Source of the DNA: Nitrososphaerota archaeon
Lineage (GTDB): Archaea; Thermoproteota; Nitrososphaeria; Nitrososphaerales; Nitrosopumilaceae
Reading direction: 5' to 3'
NCBI GenBank assembly: GCA_028867785.1
Contig: JAGWFS010000002.1
Coordinates: 337,504-388,253, forward strand
Length of the DNA stretch: 50,750 bases
The stretch's first letter is position 1. Every line of letters starts with the position of its first letter. Both the position numbers and the translations under genes were made by a program. Positions 16,933 to 25,546 of this stretch are shown piece after piece. The notes under the pieces were generated by a model. It ran no database searches and was not told the origin of the DNA. It worked only from the letters and a program-made list of their open reading frames with translations.

Positions 16933-17636
16933 ACAACCAATGAACTCATCAAGACGTCGAACTCGTCGTGGAGTCATGGGTATAGAAGCTGCAATTGTTA
17001 TGATTGCATTTGTAATAGTAGCTGCAGCTCTAGCATTCGTTGTACTCAACATGGGTTTCTCGACTACACAAAAGGCAAAGATGGCAGTAGTCTCAAGTCA
17101 GACCGAAGCAAGTAGTGCACTAGAGATTGCCGGCAAGGTCACAGGTATAGGATTCCCAGCCAGTGGAGTGCTCAACGCCACCATCATACCAATCAAGGTT
17201 GCAAGTGGCGGAGATGCAGTCAACCTAAGTCCGACCCTTACCGACATCAAGTACTACAGCAATACAGTACGATACGACAACATCTATTCAAGCAAGTGCT
17301 TGCTGACATCTGCAACATATGGAAACGTAACAGGAGCGTTCAATGCAGCCGTATCAGCAACCTGCATCGACAAGGCGCCAATAAGCGGTGCTGCCACACC
17401 AGGTGCTCCGACCCATACACAGGCTATGATCTACTGGGATGTCGCAGGCGGCGTTCCGCTCAACGGCATACTTAGTGAGGGACAGCATGCAAACGTTGCA
17501 ATAGCATACCAAAGCTCAGACAGACCAAGTGCACTTGACAACATCAAGGCAGAGATCATCGTACCAACCGGCTCTGCACTGACTATCGAGAGACAGGTAC
17601 CGTCAGTGACTACAAACATAGTTGATCTAGGATAGG
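16933..17636 (+). repeat. 704-bp direct repeat, copy 2 (archaellin gene)
   Basis: Second copy of the direct repeat at 14988-15691. Homology ends one base after the stop codon, just before the ribosome-binding site of the next gene. Confidence 0.9.
16940..17635 (+). CDS. flaB: archaellin (major archaellum filament protein), copy 2
   Basis: Identical in every residue to the archaellin at 14995, with the same class III signal peptide and predicted cleavage after Gly11. Here no terminator follows; the next gene starts 11 bases after the stop with a GGAG ribosome-binding site. This copy therefore heads the polycistronic archaellum operon (flaB-flaX/DE-flaG-F-H-I-J). Most archaea with several archaellins use diverged copies for hook-like and filament segments; identical copies suggest a gene-dosage role instead. 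Confidence 0.94.
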   Translation: MNSSRRRTRRGVMGIEAAIVMIAFVIVAAALAFVVLNMGFSTTQKAKMAVVSSQTEASSALEIAGKVTGIGFPASGVLNATIIPIKVASGGDAVNLSPTLTDIKYYSNTVRYDNIYSSKCLLTSATYGNVTGAFNAAVSATCIDKAPISGAATPGAPTHTQAMIYWDVAGGVPLNGILSEGQHANVAIAYQSSDRPSALDNIKAEIIVPTGSALTIERQVPSVTTNIVDLG

Positions 17637-17646
17637 AGAAAGTGAC

Positions 17647-18864
17647 ATGGGAATAATCACTGCCAATCCACTTTTTTTACTTGCAAGGATATCAAAAAAT
17701 ACACGAATTTTCGTAGCGGCAAGCATAATATCTTGCTATGGCCTGTTTTTGTACGAACTGTTTCCGGAATATATTTTCATTCCGACATTGTCGCTGCTCT
17801 ATTTTGCGCTACCATCTATTGTAATAGCCATCGCACTTGTGATATTGCCAAGGATGTTGTCAAAAGACGCCCAAACACAGCAGCAAGACATCATCGGATT
17901 GTCAGAGCAAATGTCTCAACCGCAGTTTGAGACAGTTTCAATGGAAAATGCAAAAGAACAAGGCATGATTTTGCCAGACAGTAATGTTATCGTCGAGCCC
18001 CAAAATGCAGTTCAAGGCCAGATGGCAGGGCTTGAAGCTGTAAACTCGGCAACAATTCCAACTCCGGCTGTCGACGAGACTGCCGTCCAAGACATGGTGT
18101 CAAGAGCCACGGAGTCCGTACAGAAGGATAACTTGAGACTGCAAGACACGATAACTGACCTGAGAAACGAAGTAAATACAATCAAAGATAGCATGAATTC
18201 CCTAGTATCAACAGTAGAGTCTTCCTTGACTGATCTCAAATCGTTCCAGGCGGAGCTTGCAAACCCGTTAAATTTTATGCGAAAGTACTTTGATTCCATT
18301 GATATCAAGTCACTGTCTGATCCGACCCTTCCCCTGCACATAGAACAGATGCCTCCATCAGACTCGGTACAGAGTACAAATGCCGAGAAAACCGAGTCTG
18401 ACATGGTCAAAACGGAGGCATTGGACAGCAACACGATGAGCAAAGAAGGCATGCAAGACCAGATTGTGAAAAATAAGGACATTAGCGATATGCCTGCAAA
18501 CGACCCACAAGTGCTGACATTTAAGCAAATGCTTGGTGGAAAGCTCACTTTGGGCAAATTAATGACAACTGTATCTCTTATGGAGGAAATCCTGCAAACA
18601 TTAGGAAGGGACTCCATAGACGTATTAATTGATCAATGCAAGCTCATGGGGCTAAACCCGGAAGATGAGCACATTGTCTATAACGTAGTCAACATGATGG
18701 ACAAGTCGGGTTTGTCTGTTAGCGACACACTGATCATGTTATACAAGTTTGGCAAAGTAATGGGCATGAATGACAGAGAATCGGATTTGATTTATGCAAA
18801 GTTAATGATGAATCAAGGTAAAAATCATGATAATGTGTTAACAGTGGAAAAGAAGGCCGGGTAA
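17647..18864 (+). CDS. archaellum membrane/coiled-coil protein, FlaX- or FlaD/E-like
   Basis: A 405-residue protein placed exactly where crenarchaea have flaX and euryarchaea have flaC/D/E. Two hydrophobic helices (about residues 20-38 and 45-67) are followed by a low-complexity polar stretch, a coiled coil (~150-205, 'DTITDLRNEVNTIKDSMNSL') and a C-terminal helical domain (~290-390). The segment 'LMEEILQTLGRDSIDVLIDQ' followed by 'CKLMGLNPED' faintly resembles the FlaD/E signature (Trp-rich in euryarchaea, with '..LDYY..IGWI'), but the Trp residues are missing. In crenarchaea FlaX forms the ring round the motor; in euryarchaea FlaC/D/E receive the CheY/CheF signal. This protein may combine both. 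GGAG precedes the ATG. Confidence 0.7.
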   Translation: MGIITANPLFLLARISKNTRIFVAASIISCYGLFLYELFPEYIFIPTLSLLYFALPSIVIAIALVILPRMLSKDAQTQQQDIIGLSEQMSQPQFETVSMENAKEQGMILPDSNVIVEPQNAVQGQMAGLEAVNSATIPTPAVDETAVQDMVSRATESVQKDNLRLQDTITDLRNEVNTIKDSMNSLVSTVESSLTDLKSFQAELANPLNFMRKYFDSIDIKSLSDPTLPLHIEQMPPSDSVQSTNAEKTESDMVKTEALDSNTMSKEGMQDQIVKNKDISDMPANDPQVLTFKQMLGGKLTLGKLMTTVSLMEEILQTLGRDSIDVLIDQCKLMGLNPEDEHIVYNVVNMMDKSGLSVSDTLIMLYKFGKVMGMNDRESDLIYAKLMMNQGKNHDNVLTVEKKAG

Positions 18865-19338
18865 ATGGCATCTGCGGTTTTCACGGAGGCAATACTGATA
18901 ATAGCCTCAGTAATAGTGGCTGCCGGACTTGCAGGCATGGTGATGACAAAGGTTGGCTCGTTCCAATCAACCTTTACGCAAACTACAGAGAATCAGAAGC
19001 AAACTGTCCTGACAAGCATCAAACTGATCTACATCACGAATGCGACAAAAACCAGCGTCAACGCGTGGGTAAAAAATGTCGGTTCCTATCCTATCACTAG
19101 TCCCACAAATACCGACGTATATTTTGGTCAGATTAATCAAATGCAGAGGATACCGTATGTCTACCCATCATCAGGGCTATCTTGGGCATTTTCAAATCCA
19201 GTGTCAGTTTGGAATCAGGTAGATACATTACAGATAAACATTTCAAATCTGCCTACAATTCAATGTGCCTCGACATATGATCTTCAGATAACTACCCCAA
19301 ATGGAGTAAGTGATCAGCAATTTACAAGATTCTGTTGA
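18865..19338 (+). CDS. flaG: archaellum stator protein FlaG
   Basis: A 157-residue protein with an N-terminal hydrophobic helix ('EAILIIASVIVAAGLAGMVM') resembling the archaellin helix, followed by a beta-sandwich domain ('VNAWVKNVGSYPITSPTNTD'). This matches FlaG, which with FlaF forms a complex anchored to the S-layer. It starts directly at the stop of the preceding gene (TAAATG). A short C-terminal tail ends in Cys. The assignment rests on the fold pattern plus the conserved gene order G-F-H-I-J. Confidence 0.85.
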   Translation: MASAVFTEAILIIASVIVAAGLAGMVMTKVGSFQSTFTQTTENQKQTVLTSIKLIYITNATKTSVNAWVKNVGSYPITSPTNTDVYFGQINQMQRIPYVYPSSGLSWAFSNPVSVWNQVDTLQINISNLPTIQCASTYDLQITTPNGVSDQQFTRFC

Positions 19339-19354
19339 TAAAGGATGAGGCGGA

Positions 19355-19879
19355 ATGGGACTAAGCATTGCAATTTCTGGTGGCATCGTGATTTTCTCCA
19401 TAATCTACGCCATGATGTCTTTTTCCACCGTAGTGGATGACGCCACAAAGATAAGTACCTCCCAGACCCAGATGTCAAACAACCTGTTTTCACGGTTGCA
19501 GACAAACATAAGCATTTCAAGCTTGCATGACAATAGAGGCGCAGGCCCGGCCACTTTTAAAATCAATGACACTGGAAACACTGTACTGTGGAACTACAAC
19601 AGCTTTGACGTGATTGTAACATATCAGGAAAACGCCACAAACAATCCGATTCTGACTGAAATCCTAAAGTATGCAAACACTTGCTCCGGACTAGCTGCCG
19701 GCCAATGGTGCATCTTGCAGATTCAAAACGACAACATCCATCCAGGAATGCTTGATCCAAGCGAGGTTGCTGTGATAAACGCACAGCCGTCAAATCCAAC
19801 CTTGGGAGGCGGCATCTTTACGGTAGAATTTGGGACAGATAACGGAGTTACGACTTCGAGTTCGGTGAAAACAACATGA
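19355..19879 (+). CDS. flaF: archaellum stator protein FlaF
   Basis: A 174-residue protein with an N-terminal membrane helix ('ISGGIVIFSIIYAMMSF') and an extracytoplasmic beta-sandwich ('GPATFKINDTGNTVLWNYNS'). FlaF binds S-layer protein and FlaG, acting as the stator. Two Cys residues ('NTCSGL...QWCILQ') may form a disulphide outside the cell. A purine-rich GGATGAGG ribosome-binding site lies just before the ATG. Its end overlaps the start of flaH by four bases. Confidence 0.87.
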   Translation: MGLSIAISGGIVIFSIIYAMMSFSTVVDDATKISTSQTQMSNNLFSRLQTNISISSLHDNRGAGPATFKINDTGNTVLWNYNSFDVIVTYQENATNNPILTEILKYANTCSGLAAGQWCILQIQNDNIHPGMLDPSEVAVINAQPSNPTLGGGIFTVEFGTDNGVTTSSSVKTT

Positions 19880-20577
19880 TAAAGACAGTACCCACGAGCA
19901 ATGAAGAAGTAGACAGACAATTAGCAGGAGGCATACCCACCCCTTGCCTCATGCTGATAGAAGGCGAGCACGGAACCGGAAAAAGCGCCCTTACCGCACA
20001 GTTCATCAAGGGAATGCTAAACCAGGACATGAAAGTTCTATGCATTACGGAAAACACAGTAAAAGACTATATTGAAAAGATGAAGACAATCACCTTCAAT
20101 TTTACCAAACCGTTTTTGCAAAACAAATTCACAATACTGCCGCTGCATGTGTACGGTGCAATGTGGTCTGAACGGCAATCATCCTTCCTGCTACCCGTAA
20201 TTGGCCGATACATCAGCAGTAATGCAAAGAAATGTGATGTCGTGGCAATAGATTCCATATCTCTCTTGACTATGTATTCTAATGCAGATCAAATTCTTGA
20301 TTTTCTCACAAGAATCAAACACTTGGTATCAATTGGCATGTCCATCATACTTACCATGCACGCAACATCAATTCCCGAAGACGTTGCACTAAGAATCAAA
20401 TCAGCATGCGACGTCTACTTTTCCCTCAGCACATCCAGCATAGGAGGCAAGTCGGTCAAGATCATGAAAGTAATAAAAATGATAGGTTCCACATCGCAGG
20501 CAGAGCCATCTTTTGCATTCGAGGTGGATACCAACTTTGGAATAAAGATTGTGCCAATATCAACGGCAAACGCTTGA
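19876..20577 (+). CDS. flaH: archaellum motor ATP-binding protein FlaH
   Basis: A 233-residue RecA/KaiC-like protein. Walker A is 'EGEHGTGKSAL' and Walker B 'VVAIDSISLL'. The C-terminal 'FEVDTNFGIKIVPIS' strand is typical of FlaH. FlaH binds ATP at the base of the motor and regulates FlaI. Its length is normal. The ATG overlaps flaF (ATGATAA), giving coupled translation. Its stop lies 33 bases before the likely flaI TTG codon. Confidence 0.93.
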   Translation: MIKTVPTSNEEVDRQLAGGIPTPCLMLIEGEHGTGKSALTAQFIKGMLNQDMKVLCITENTVKDYIEKMKTITFNFTKPFLQNKFTILPLHVYGAMWSERQSSFLLPVIGRYISSNAKKCDVVAIDSISLLTMYSNADQILDFLTRIKHLVSIGMSIILTMHATSIPEDVALRIKSACDVYFSLSTSSIGGKSVKIMKVIKMIGSTSQAEPSFAFEVDTNFGIKIVPISTANA

Positions 20578-20610
20578 GAGGAGTACAGGCATGGCGTACA
20601 AAAAAACAGG
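20576..20610 (+). promoter_or_regulatory. flaI ribosome-binding site and slippery start region
   Basis: GAGAGGAG at 20576-20583 is an excellent Shine-Dalgarno match, placed seven bases before ATG 20591. That ATG reads MAYKKTGCGLQ and stops. A run of seven A follows the third codon. Slipping back one base there gives MAYKKNRLWFAVSFNV and joins the flaI frame. Without slipping, flaI must start at TTG 20611 or GTG 20623, both badly placed for the SD. Confidence 0.5.
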
Positions 20611-22293
20611 TTGTGGTTTGCAGTGAGCTTTAACGTATCACTAGTAAAAGACAAAAAGTTTGCCGAGGCCTTGAGAAAATCATCCCACCTGTACAATTAT
20701 CTGGCAACCTATGTCGAAAGGGGAAACCCGATTCCAATCTACACTGAAAAACTAGAGGGCGAGCACAAGAAACTCAGAGAACCCAACCTGATCTATCCCA
20801 TATCTGACACCACGTACATACACGTCAACCCGCACTCAAACTCTGCCGACGGGTTTGTGGAATATTCAATAATTGAACCAGACGAGCCAGACAGGACACT
20901 GATGGATAATGCAGACAGACTGTTCGCGCTGCATGCCGGTGCCATGGATCCTCCAGTTGAGCTTACGGAGCGATTCAACATGATGGACCAATACCTGGAC
21001 AAAACCATGTCAGTCAACAACAGTCCTGTAGATTATTCTAAAATTGATGTGACAAAGATGAAGCACCTTCCGGTTTACGAGAAAGACGTTGTAAACCTAA
21101 AGTATCATTTTTTAAGGAGAAGGGCTGGCATGGGACTGCTTGACCCGTTCTTGACAGACCCTCATCTTGAGGACATTTCAGTGGTAGGTGCTGGAAACAT
21201 GTACGTGATACATAAAATGTTCGGAGCTCTCAAGTGTCCGGTATTTCTCAGCGTTGAAGAAATAGATGATCTCATAATTAGCATGTCGGAGCAGTTTGGA
21301 AAGACTGTATCTCACGCAAAACCTGTCATAGATGCCACTCTGCCGGAAGGTTCCAGAATCAACATAGTATTTGGCAAGGATGTGAGCAGAAAGGGAACAA
21401 ATGCGACAATCAGAAGGTTTGCAAGCACGCCTCTTTCCATAACCCAGATACTCCCAAGCAAGACCCTCAATTCCACAGAGGCTGCATACCTGTGGATGAT
21501 GATGTCAGAGGGCATGAGCGTCTTCATCAACGGCGAGACGGCATCTGGAAAAACAACCACAATGATGGCGCTGACTGCATTCATTCCTTCCAACTGGAAG
21601 ATAGTAAGTATCGAGGACACACCTGAGCTTACGCTGCCGCACTCCAACTGGATTAGCGAGGTCACGAGGGATACTGGAAATCCTAACTCAAGTGTGACCA
21701 TGTTTGATCTTCTAAGGGCGGCTCTAAGACAGAGGCCAAATTACATATTTGTTGGAGAGATAAGGGCGGCAGAGGCCAACGTTGCATTTCAGGCAATGCA
21801 GACAGGCCATCCCGTCGTAAGTACGTTTCACGCAGCCAACATGACTGCATTGATACAGAGAATTACCAACCCCCCCATGAACATACCAAAGACCAACGTG
21901 GAAAACCTGAACATTGCGTTATTTCAGGCCGCGGTTACAGGCCCCGATGGAAAGAGAGTGAGAAGGGTGCTATCAATCAACGAAATTCTCGGATACAACC
22001 CGGAAGGAAACAACGTAATGTTCATCCCGGTTTTCAACTGGGATCCCGGCGAAGACGCGGTAAAGTTCCGGGGAAAGGGAAGTAGTGCCCTGTTTATTTC
22101 CAAAATGCTTGAAAAAAGGGGCATGTCAAGAAAAGACGAGGTCCTCTTGTATGAAGAGCTTGCAATGAGGGCCAAGATTCTGGACAAGATGGTAGAAAAA
22201 AAGATCTTCAACTTCTATGATGTCTACGATTCCATATCGCGCTGCAGAGATATTGGTTTGGATGCCTTCATGAAGGAGCTTGATATGCTGTGA
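20611..22293 (+). CDS. flaI: archaellum motor/assembly ATPase FlaI
   Basis: A 560-residue secretion-type ATPase. It powers both filament assembly and rotation. The N-terminal domain includes 'DPFLTDPHLEDISVVG'; the catalytic core has Walker A 'NGETASGKTTT', the Asp box 'SIEDTPEL', Walker B 'IFVGEIRAAEA' and the His box 'STFHAAN'. All catalytic elements are intact. The frame is open from 20578 with no in-frame ATG; TTG 20611 is the first conventional start. An SD-ATG pair sits in the neighbouring frame before a run of seven A, so the true N terminus is probably MAYKK-NRLWF through a -1 slip or an A-tract sequence error. GTGA overlaps the next gene. Confidence 0.92.
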   Translation: MWFAVSFNVSLVKDKKFAEALRKSSHLYNYLATYVERGNPIPIYTEKLEGEHKKLREPNLIYPISDTTYIHVNPHSNSADGFVEYSIIEPDEPDRTLMDNADRLFALHAGAMDPPVELTERFNMMDQYLDKTMSVNNSPVDYSKIDVTKMKHLPVYEKDVVNLKYHFLRRRAGMGLLDPFLTDPHLEDISVVGAGNMYVIHKMFGALKCPVFLSVEEIDDLIISMSEQFGKTVSHAKPVIDATLPEGSRINIVFGKDVSRKGTNATIRRFASTPLSITQILPSKTLNSTEAAYLWMMMSEGMSVFINGETASGKTTTMMALTAFIPSNWKIVSIEDTPELTLPHSNWISEVTRDTGNPNSSVTMFDLLRAALRQRPNYIFVGEIRAAEANVAFQAMQTGHPVVSTFHAANMTALIQRITNPPMNIPKTNVENLNIALFQAAVTGPDGKRVRRVLSINEILGYNPEGNNVMFIPVFNWDPGEDAVKFRGKGSSALFISKMLEKRGMSRKDEVLLYEELAMRAKILDKMVEKKIFNFYDVYDSISRCRDIGLDAFMKELDML

Positions 22294-23795
22294 AGCAAAA
22301 GACAACCTTAAAGGAAAAACTTGCATCGATTAAGAAGGCTGACGACGAGTTTGTTTACTTTGTGGCATTTCTTTATGCGCTTTCTACAGGAGAGGTCGGA
22401 TCAGTCGACCTGATAAAAACGGCACAGTCTTCCGGTTATGGAAAATACTCCAACACGTTCAAGGATGTCTTCAGGCTCGGCGTAGGATGGGGATACGGTC
22501 TTGCAAAGTCATGCGAGATGATCGCAGCAAAGTTTCCAGACAACACTGACCAGATGAAGCAGCTCCTAGTAAAACTGGCCCAAGTCATACGGCTTGGAGA
22601 CGAGCTGAGAATATTCTTTACAGACGAAATATCTGCCACCATACATAATTTTACGATAAGATACGAACGTAGTTTGGAGACGCAGAAGCTCTTTCTCGAG
22701 ATGTTTTACACAATCTCATCCACTGCAGTCTTTATGATATCTGGAAATTCCATCATGACCATGCTCATGGGCAGTACAGATTCCCAGTCTGTGTTTACCA
22801 TCTCGTTTATTAGCGTAATTGCGAGCATGGGGTCGTTTATCTTTATCATGTATATGATATTTCCAAGGGACAGGATAGCCGTTGGGGACAACGAAAAGAC
22901 CAAGAAGTTCAGGAAGCTTCTCTACATGTCTATTGGCATGGGAGCATCCATCGGTATTGTGCTATCCGTCATGAACGTCATTCCTCTACCATTGGTGGCT
23001 GTCATTGCCACTGCCCCCCTGTTCATTCCAGGATACTATGCCAAGAGGATGGAATCAGACCTGCAAGCTCTTGAAGAGTGGTACCCGTCATTTGTCCGAC
23101 ATTTTGGGGAGATATACATGATGGTGGGATCAATTGGGCAGACACTTGACGCCGTACTCAGAAGCAACTTTGGCCCGCTTCAGAAGCAGATAATTGCTTT
23201 CAAGAACCGAATAAAGAACAGAATCAATCCAAACACAGGATTCAATCTATTCTCACAGGAGGCAGGTACGGCAGTCATAATGGCAGGAAATACAATAATG
23301 GCAAATGCCATGCAAAAAGGCTCAAACATGAACGAGGTTGGCAACAAAATTTCCGAGATATCATTAAAACTAAATGAGCTCAGGGCAAAAAGGAGACAGA
23401 CATCAAGGACGTTTGAGACCATTGTCTTGGTGCTACACGCTCTTACTATGGCAATATTTGGCCTGATGAACAAACTTATCGAGATATTTCACACCATGAT
23501 TTCCAGCACCCAGATCTCAAACAATGCCATAACTTTGAGCCCCATCGATCCTCATTTCATGGCAATGATGATGCCGTTTGTCATATTGATTACATCTGCC
23601 ATCAACGGCTTGGCAATCAAAGTCGGACAGGGAGGGCTTTTCAAGACAGTATGGTTCAACATAGCCATGCTTACTGCACTAGGCGGTGTAGCAATGTATG
23701 GAACAACGATGGCACTATCAAAGTTCCTGGAAAACCACATACTGGACATATCCACCACCAGTACCCACATGGTGCTCTTTTTGAAACTGTTTTGA
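22290..23795 (+). CDS. flaJ: archaellum membrane platform protein FlaJ
   Basis: A 501-residue polytopic membrane protein of the T2SSF/TadC family. Two cytoplasmic four-helix domains (about residues 40-130 and 255-370) alternate with transmembrane clusters (~145-190, ~212-245, ~375-500). FlaJ anchors FlaI and the growing filament. The start is GTG at 22290, overlapping the flaI stop (GTGA). It is the last gene of the archaellum operon; a convergent receiver gene begins 42 bases downstream on the other strand. Confidence 0.93.
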   Translation: MKQKTTLKEKLASIKKADDEFVYFVAFLYALSTGEVGSVDLIKTAQSSGYGKYSNTFKDVFRLGVGWGYGLAKSCEMIAAKFPDNTDQMKQLLVKLAQVIRLGDELRIFFTDEISATIHNFTIRYERSLETQKLFLEMFYTISSTAVFMISGNSIMTMLMGSTDSQSVFTISFISVIASMGSFIFIMYMIFPRDRIAVGDNEKTKKFRKLLYMSIGMGASIGIVLSVMNVIPLPLVAVIATAPLFIPGYYAKRMESDLQALEEWYPSFVRHFGEIYMMVGSIGQTLDAVLRSNFGPLQKQIIAFKNRIKNRINPNTGFNLFSQEAGTAVIMAGNTIMANAMQKGSNMNEVGNKISEISLKLNELRAKRRQTSRTFETIVLVLHALTMAIFGLMNKLIEIFHTMISSTQISNNAITLSPIDPHFMAMMMPFVILITSAINGLAIKVGQGGLFKTVWFNIAMLTALGGVAMYGTTMALSKFLENHILDISTTSTHMVLFLKLF

Positions 23796-23837
23796 ATTAT
23801 GATGACTTTGTTTTAGTATAGTATGTGGAAAATCAGG

Positions 23838-24254
23838 TCATCTGAACTGCGTTTGTGGTATGGATTTTGTAAGCAGGCTGTTTATTGTTTGTAACACTTG
23901 TTTCATGTCAAATGGCTTGTATATTATGGCATCTGCTTTCAATTTCGCTAGGCCATCCACTGTCTCTGTTCTTACGTCACCAGTTATCATTACCAGTATG
24001 GCATGAGGATTAATTTGTCGTATTTTTCGAAGTACGTAAAAACCGTCGTATCCTGGCATCATGACATCTGAAAACACCAGATCTGGGAAGATCTTTTGAT
24101 ACATTTCGACGCCCTGATTTCCATCAAAGGCCTTCCCAAGCACCTTGACATCGCAAATTTCTAGAAATTCTGCAAAAAGGTTCACCGTGTCCTCATCGTC
24201 GTCCACTACTATGGCGGTACATCCCTTCTTTGAGACCTTGCCTATGTCTAGCAT
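23838..24254 (-). CDS. single-domain response regulator
   Basis: A 138-residue receiver with acidic residues 'IVVDDDED', phosphoacceptor Asp in 'LVFSDVMMPGYDG', Thr in 'MITGDVR' and Lys in 'IIYKPFD': a complete active site. The C-terminal tail ('KSIPQTQFR') is short and there is no output domain. It is convergent with flaJ and divergent from purK. It may act as an extra CheY-like signal to the archaellum or be served by an orphan kinase elsewhere; the evidence does not decide. Confidence 0.88.
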   Translation of the reverse strand: MLDIGKVSKKGCTAIVVDDDEDTVNLFAEFLEICDVKVLGKAFDGNQGVEMYQKIFPDLVFSDVMMPGYDGFYVLRKIRQINPHAILVMITGDVRTETVDGLAKLKADAIIYKPFDMKQVLQTINSLLTKSIPQTQFR

Positions 24255-24364
24255 GCTGGAGATACTCTCTCCATATTTCTAATATTAGATAGGTTGTCAT
24301 TTTTAAACAAACAAAACAGAAAGTTTCACACTATCCGGCAGAACAGTCTCCAAAAAGGTAACTA

Positions 24365-24373
24365 TTTTTAAAA
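24365..24373 (+). promoter_or_regulatory. TATA box of purK
   Basis: TTTTTAAAA lies 25-17 bases before the purK ATG, suiting a leaderless transcript starting at or next to the ATG. Confidence 0.5.
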
Positions 24374-24389
24374 GTGCGTACGAACCTGC

Positions 24390-25544
24390 ATGGTGCCAAA
24401 AATTCTTGGAATAATAGGCGGAGGCCAGCTTGGGATGATGCTGGCCGAGGCGGCAAAGAACATGCCAGAACACATATCCAAAGTCATAGTTTTAGACCCG
24501 ACGGAAAACTGTCCAGCAGCAAGAGTGGGGGCAGAGCAGATTGTCGCAGATTTCAAAGACAAAAATGCCATAGAAAAACTGGCTGCGAAATCGGACATGA
24601 TCACATATGAAATAGAATCAGGAAATAGCATGGTGTTAGAATCACTGGATGCTTCAGTATCTGTAAATCCGTCTCCTGCAACACTTAGGATTATTCAAGA
24701 CAAGTTTGCACAGAAAACATTTCTAAAAGACAATGGTATCCCAGTACCAGAGTTTCTCCCAATAGAGTCACTGTCAGATCTGAAAGATAAAACACCGGCA
24801 TTTGGATATCCGGTTCTCCTAAAGGCAAGGCGTGATGCATATGATGGCAGAGGAAATTTCAAGATAGAAAAAAAAGACCAGATAGAACCGGCATACAAAC
24901 TGTTTGAAGACAGGCAGATGATGATTGAGAGGTGGATCAATTTTAAGATGGAAGTGTCTGTAATTGCGGCACGTAATACTAGTGGCGAGATCACCACATA
25001 TCCAGTTGTAGAGAACATCCACAAGGAAAACATACTGGAGATGACCATAGCTCCTGCAAGAGTAGACCAAACAGTAACAAAAAATGCAGAAGACATTGCA
25101 AAAAAGACCATGGAGGTACTACACGGGGCTGGTGTTTTCGGCATAGAGATGTTTGTAACCTCTGATGACCAAGTGTTGATTAACGAGATAGCACCAAGGG
25201 TGCACAACTCTGGACACCACACGTTACAGTCAAGTGAGACATCACAATTTGAACAGCATCTTAGAGCAATACTGGGCCTTTCTTTAGGGAGCACCAGACT
25301 GAGGCACTATGCAGTCATGCGCAACATACTTGGGCCAAAAGACTTTGTTGGCAAATACAAGCCTATAACCATGCCAAAAAAAGACGGAGTCTATTTGAAG
25401 ATGTACAACAAGGACGAAGCCAAGCCTCAGCGCAAACTCGGGCACATCAATGTAATAGACGTCAAAGATACAAAAGACATCAGCATGCTCATCGGCAGTG
25501 CCAATCAAGCAAGGGATTCGATAAGATTTGAACAATTAACATAG
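24390..25544 (+). CDS. purK: N5-carboxyaminoimidazole ribonucleotide synthase
   Basis: A 384-residue ATP-grasp enzyme of normal length. PurK makes N5-CAIR from AIR, bicarbonate and ATP in purine synthesis. The N-terminal Rossmann motif is 'GIIGGGQLGMMLAEAA'; ATP-grasp features include 'PVLLKARRDAYDGRGNF', 'MIERWINFKMEVSV' and the metal-binding 'GVFGIEMFV...VLINEIAPRVHNSGH'. The start may be ATG 24390 or GTG 24393. Its partner purE lies 2.4 kb downstream on the same strand, separated by two unrelated genes. Confidence 0.95.
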   Translation: MVPKILGIIGGGQLGMMLAEAAKNMPEHISKVIVLDPTENCPAARVGAEQIVADFKDKNAIEKLAAKSDMITYEIESGNSMVLESLDASVSVNPSPATLRIIQDKFAQKTFLKDNGIPVPEFLPIESLSDLKDKTPAFGYPVLLKARRDAYDGRGNFKIEKKDQIEPAYKLFEDRQMMIERWINFKMEVSVIAARNTSGEITTYPVVENIHKENILEMTIAPARVDQTVTKNAEDIAKKTMEVLHGAGVFGIEMFVTSDDQVLINEIAPRVHNSGHHTLQSSETSQFEQHLRAILGLSLGSTRLRHYAVMRNILGPKDFVGKYKPITMPKKDGVYLKMYNKDEAKPQRKLGHINVIDVKDTKDISMLIGSANQARDSIRFEQLT

Positions 25545-25546
25545 GA

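Noticed and set aside
14988-17636. Insertion sequence or transposon carrying the cupredoxin gene
   Set aside because: The direct repeats are the archaellin genes themselves; no transposase, inverted repeats or target duplication are visible.
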